A DNA stretch of 64,000 nucleotides, from assembly GCA_037015955.1 (NCBI GenBank), contig CP143548.1, positions 2,598,001 through 2,662,000 on the forward strand. Reading direction: 5' to 3'. This document shows, piece by piece, positions 61,430 to 64,000 of the stretch. This DNA comes from Lachnospiraceae bacterium JLR.KK008. GTDB taxonomy: Bacteria; Bacillota; Clostridia; Lachnospirales; Lachnospiraceae. How positions within the stretch are numbered: position 1 is the stretch's first letter; every line of letters begins with the position of its first letter. Position numbers and translations under genes: made by a program. The notes below the pieces were generated by a model. The model did no database searches. It saw only the letters and a program-made list of their open reading frames with translations, and was not told the DNA's origin.

Positions 61430-62406
61430 GCTTCTGTACTCTTTCTCTCTTTAATCAGTTTTTCATTGTCAAAATTCAGTCTTTTCTCTTCTACTACCAG
61501 CGGTCTGTGAATGACCCGTGTATTGATATTCAATATATATTCCCCAATCAGGCCGATAAAAAACAGCTGCAGAGAACCGAGCACATAAATGCCAAGCAGC
61601 ATGGGAATATTGCCTGCCGGGAAACTGTCCCAGTAAATCAGTTTCAGAACGAGATAAATCAACGCTATCGCAAGGCCAATCCCTGAAGAAAGAAATCCCA
61701 GCAGTGTGGCCAGACGAAGTCCCACCTTAGTATAGGAAGTGATACTGAGCATCGCTGCGTCATAGAGTGTAAAAATATTGTTATGTGTCTTGCCTGCCCG
61801 CCGTTTTGGCTGATTATACTCAATGTCCTTGCGGTTAAACCCATGTCCATACTCCGCCACGATTCCCCTGATAAAAGGGATCGGATCATCGAGATTTCTT
61901 AAAATATCGACAAACGTCTTATCATACAGACCGAAACCGGTAAAATGCTCAATCATCTCTGTCGAAGACATATTTTTGATCAGTTTATAATAGACACTGC
62001 GCAGAAAATACACGATCCCGTTCTCTTTGCTGGAGGTCTTGATTCCACTGACAATCCGGTGCCCGTTCTCCCACTCCTTCACAAATGTGGGAATGAGATC
62101 AATTGGGTCCTGAAAGTCACAGCACACCATAATTGTGCAGTCTCCCGTCGTCTGACAGAGTCCATAAAAAGGAGAGTTAAATTGTCCGAAGTTAGTGACA
62201 TTGAAGATCGCCTTTACTTTTTTATTTTTTGCACAGATCGTCTCCAACTTGTCCCTCGTCCCATCCGTCGAACAGTTGTCAATGAACAGGATCTCGTAAT
62301 CATATTGTGACAGTGCTTCCTGCAACACATTTTCAACTGCCGCCGCCATCAAGTCCACATTCTCAACTTCATTGTAGCAGGGAATCAAAATACTAATTTT
62401 TTTCAT
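61426..62406 (-). CDS. GtrB/DPM1-like polyprenyl-phosphate glycosyltransferase
   Basis: A 326-residue GT2 enzyme with two C-terminal membrane segments (about 230-250 and 265-290). Motifs include ISILIPCYNEVENVDLMAA, ILFIDNCSTDGT, and a C-C-D-F-Q-D segment (MVCCDFQDPIDL) where the family has its DxD. GNIPMLLGIYVLGSLQLFF shows the membrane portion. Such enzymes load undecaprenyl phosphate with glucose or a related sugar on the inner face for later transfer outside. It is first in a four-gene operon with its own promoter. Confidence 0.9.
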   Translation of the reverse strand: MKKISILIPCYNEVENVDLMAAAVENVLQEALSQYDYEILFIDNCSTDGTRDKLETICAKNKKVKAIFNVTNFGQFNSPFYGLCQTTGDCTIMVCCDFQDPIDLIPTFVKEWENGHRIVSGIKTSSKENGIVYFLRSVYYKLIKNMSSTEMIEHFTGFGLYDKTFVDILRNLDDPIPFIRGIVAEYGHGFNRKDIEYNQPKRRAGKTHNNIFTLYDAAMLSITSYTKVGLRLATLLGFLSSGIGLAIALIYLVLKLIYWDSFPAGNIPMLLGIYVLGSLQLFFIGLIGEYILNINTRVIHRPLVVEEKRLNFDNEKLIKERKSTEA

Positions 62407-62453
62407 ATTTTCTTAATATCTCTTCATACTTTCTTAACATCTATACGATTCTT

Positions 62454-62482
62454 ATAGTACCATAGACACAGTAGCTTTACAA
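62454..62482 (-). promoter_or_regulatory. Promoter of the GtrB-like operon
   Basis: Minus-strand TTGTAA (62477-62482) and TACTAT (62454-62459) are 17 bases apart, about 50 bases before the ATG at 62406, in the 155-base gap after rfbH. No clear terminator for rfbH was seen in the gap. Confidence 0.55.
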
Positions 62483-62561
62483 CTCATAAATTTGCTCTAC
62501 TCACAGCACAGGCAGGATAAACAGACTGTGAACAGAATATTGTGGTCCCGATTTTGCCATA

Positions 62562-63905
62562 TCACTCTACCGCCTGTGCTATCGTCTCACCCATATAGTC
62601 TATCATTTCATCTGTCATCCCGGGATATACGCCGACCCAAAAACTGTCTCTCATAATTCTGTCCGTGTTGGACAGATCTCCTACAATGCGGTATCCCGTG
62701 CCGGACGAACGCATCGCATCAAAACAGGGATGCTTTGTCAGATTACCGGCAAACAGCATTCTTGTCTGAACCCCCCGGCTTTCGATATATGGCACTGCCT
62801 GCGCTCTCTCTGTACCCTCCTGGCATGTCATCAGAAACCCGAACCAGCTGGGCGAAGAATCTTTCTGCGGCTCAGGCAAAATCAGCTTTTCCGCCGCACC
62901 GTTTGCCTGTAATACTGCTTTCAGTCTGTCAAAATTGTGCCGTCTGCGCACCACAAACGAGGGAAACTTTTTCAACTGAGCACAGCCGACAGCTGCCTGC
63001 ATGTCCGTGGCCTTTAAATTATATCCGAAATGCGAATACACATATTTGTGGTCATAGCCCCGCGGCAGTTCCCCGTACTGTCCATCAAAGCGGTGACCGC
63101 ACAGGTTGTCTCTGCCTGACGGACACGCACAATCCCGCCCCCAGTCACGCAGCGAACGCATAATTTTATGCAGCAACGGATTTGACGTATATACAGCGCC
63201 GCCCTCTCCCATCGTCATATGATGCGGTGGATAGAAGCTGGACGTTCCCAGGTCACCGATTGTACCTGTCAGCTTTGTCTCTCCGTTTATCACATACTCA
63301 CTGCCAAGCGCATCACAGTTATCTTCCACAAGCCACAGCCCGTGGGCGTCGCAGAAATCTTTCACCGCTTTCAGGTCAAACGGATTGCCGAGCGTATGCG
63401 CAATCATAACCGCTTTGGTCCGCTCCGAGAGCGCCTGCTCTAACCGATTCACATCAATGTTATACTGTGGGATCGTCACATCCACAAATACCGGTACCGC
63501 TCCATATTGAATCATTGGCGATACGGTCGTAGGAAATCCCGCCGCCACCGTGATAACCTCATCGCCCCGTTTGATCTGCCGGTCTTTCAGAAGCGGCGAT
63601 GTCAGCGTCATAAAGGCCAGAAGATTGGCCGAAGAACCGGAATTGACAAGAGAGCAGAATGGTACGCCAAGATAGGACGCAAATTCTTTCTCAAACTGGT
63701 CCGTATATCTGCCCGCCGTCAGCCAGAACTCCAGCGCCGCATCGACAAGGTTCGTCATTTCCTCACTGTCATAAACTCTCGACGCATAGGGAATCCGTTC
63801 TCCTGCCTGATAGGGCGCCTTCTCCTTCCGGTATGTGTCATAATATTCCTTTACGCTGGCAAGAATGCTTTCTTTCGCCTGCTGCTCTGTCATATGCTCA
63901 AACAT
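62562..63905 (-). CDS. rfbH: CDP-4-dehydro-6-deoxyglucose 3-dehydrase (E1, DdhC)
   Basis: 447 residues. A PMP- and [2Fe-2S]-dependent enzyme that removes the C3 hydroxyl of CDP-4-keto-6-deoxyglucose. It has the DegT/DnrJ fold but the PLP lysine is replaced by histidine: SFYPPHHMTMGEGG (His228/His229). This is diagnostic of RfbH. The iron-sulfur cysteines are visible as C197, C259, C261 and C269 (the C-x-C-x7-C pattern). Its substrate comes from rfbG at 6629. The partner reductase (E3, DdhD) was not found in the window. The start has an AGGG site. Confidence 0.92.
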   Translation of the reverse strand: MFEHMTEQQAKESILASVKEYYDTYRKEKAPYQAGERIPYASRVYDSEEMTNLVDAALEFWLTAGRYTDQFEKEFASYLGVPFCSLVNSGSSANLLAFMTLTSPLLKDRQIKRGDEVITVAAGFPTTVSPMIQYGAVPVFVDVTIPQYNIDVNRLEQALSERTKAVMIAHTLGNPFDLKAVKDFCDAHGLWLVEDNCDALGSEYVINGETKLTGTIGDLGTSSFYPPHHMTMGEGGAVYTSNPLLHKIMRSLRDWGRDCACPSGRDNLCGHRFDGQYGELPRGYDHKYVYSHFGYNLKATDMQAAVGCAQLKKFPSFVVRRRHNFDRLKAVLQANGAAEKLILPEPQKDSSPSWFGFLMTCQEGTERAQAVPYIESRGVQTRMLFAGNLTKHPCFDAMRSSGTGYRIVGDLSNTDRIMRDSFWVGVYPGMTDEMIDYMGETIAQAVE

Positions 63906-63924
63906 AAACTATCCCTCACTTTCA

Positions 63925-64000
63925 CTACCTCAACTGCATCGTATAATAATATACTTTACCGCCAAATGGTCCGCCGGCTTCCCGTCTCGTCTCATCGATA
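63925..64000 (-). CDS. C-terminal end of an unidentified gene (cut by window edge)
   Basis: The last 24 codons and the stop of a frame entering from the right, reading IDETRREAGGPFGGKVYYYT followed by MQLR and stop, with only 19 bases before the rfbH start. Composition and spacing fit a real gene end in the same operon. The family cannot be judged from so little. Confidence 0.45.
   Translation of the reverse strand, partial: IDETRREAGGPFGGKVYYYTMQLR

Overview
The window is almost entirely a surface-glycan biosynthesis region, with essentially every gene on the minus strand. It suggests a Gram-positive anaerobe of the Clostridia, most likely Lachnospiraceae-like. The reasons are AGGAG-type ribosome sites, tightly packed 4-bp ATGA overlaps, several LicD phosphotransferases, wHTH-LicC-type cytidylyltransferase architecture, and intrinsic terminators with T-runs. 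That placement is inference. No rRNA, tRNA, transposase or CRISPR array was seen.

Reading in the direction of transcription (right to left): (1) 64000-56066 holds rfbH (the PMP/iron-sulfur 3-dehydrase of CDP-3,6-dideoxyhexose synthesis), then a promoter and a four-gene operon: GtrB-like membrane GT2, cytidylyltransferase-oxidoreductase fusion, lipid-linked-oligosaccharide-type ABC exporter, and a metallophosphatase-GDPD fusion. (2) 55892-50725 is a regulatory block: a Schlafen/AlbA_2 ATPase-type regulator, a coiled-coil protein of unknown function, and four tandem XRE repressor paralogs. Three of the four XRE genes carry the same two operator-like repeats 44 bp apart, and there is a relic of a fifth copy. 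(3) 50446-23249 is a visibly more A+T-rich island of about 27 kb behind one good promoter. It encodes LicD, a LicC-aminotransferase fusion, a CMP-ulosonate cassette (NeuA-like, NeuB-like, KdsC-GmhA fusion) with a DUF115/GT42-like transferase, a GT11 fucosyltransferase, GT2/GT4/GT8 enzymes, methyltransferases, a radical SAM enzyme and an acyltransferase. (4) 23235-14214 holds two large LicD fusion proteins, two tandem paralogous membrane proteins of unknown function and a PAP2-GDPD fusion. (5) 14056-1 starts from a strong promoter and holds a YerE-like thiamine enzyme, a sugar C-methyltransferase, an SDR reductase, a secondary-alcohol-type dehydrogenase, a GT-C membrane protein, rfbG, two rfbF-type nucleotidyltransferases, a NACHT NTPase, a GT4, manC and the start of a second ABC exporter.

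Two features stand out. First, a small Rossmann-like module (G-x-G-x-x-G strand-loop-helix, then a 'VDN' type strand about 25 residues later) is attached at the N- or C-terminus to nearly every enzyme of the A+T-rich island, whatever its chemistry. Second, three genes contain poly-G runs of 8 or 9 inside coding sequence. Two of them are out of frame by exactly one G and the third is in frame, as expected for slipped-strand phase variation of glycan decoration (or, less interestingly, homopolymer sequencing error).

Taken together the genes describe the assembly of a decorated surface polysaccharide or lipid-linked glycan. Activated sugars would include GDP-mannose, a CDP-6-deoxy or branched 3,6-dideoxy sugar, a CMP-ulosonate, CDP-glycerol-like units and a CMP-activated amino-phosphoryl group. 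Glycosyltransferases and LicD proteins would assemble them and ABC transporters would export the product.
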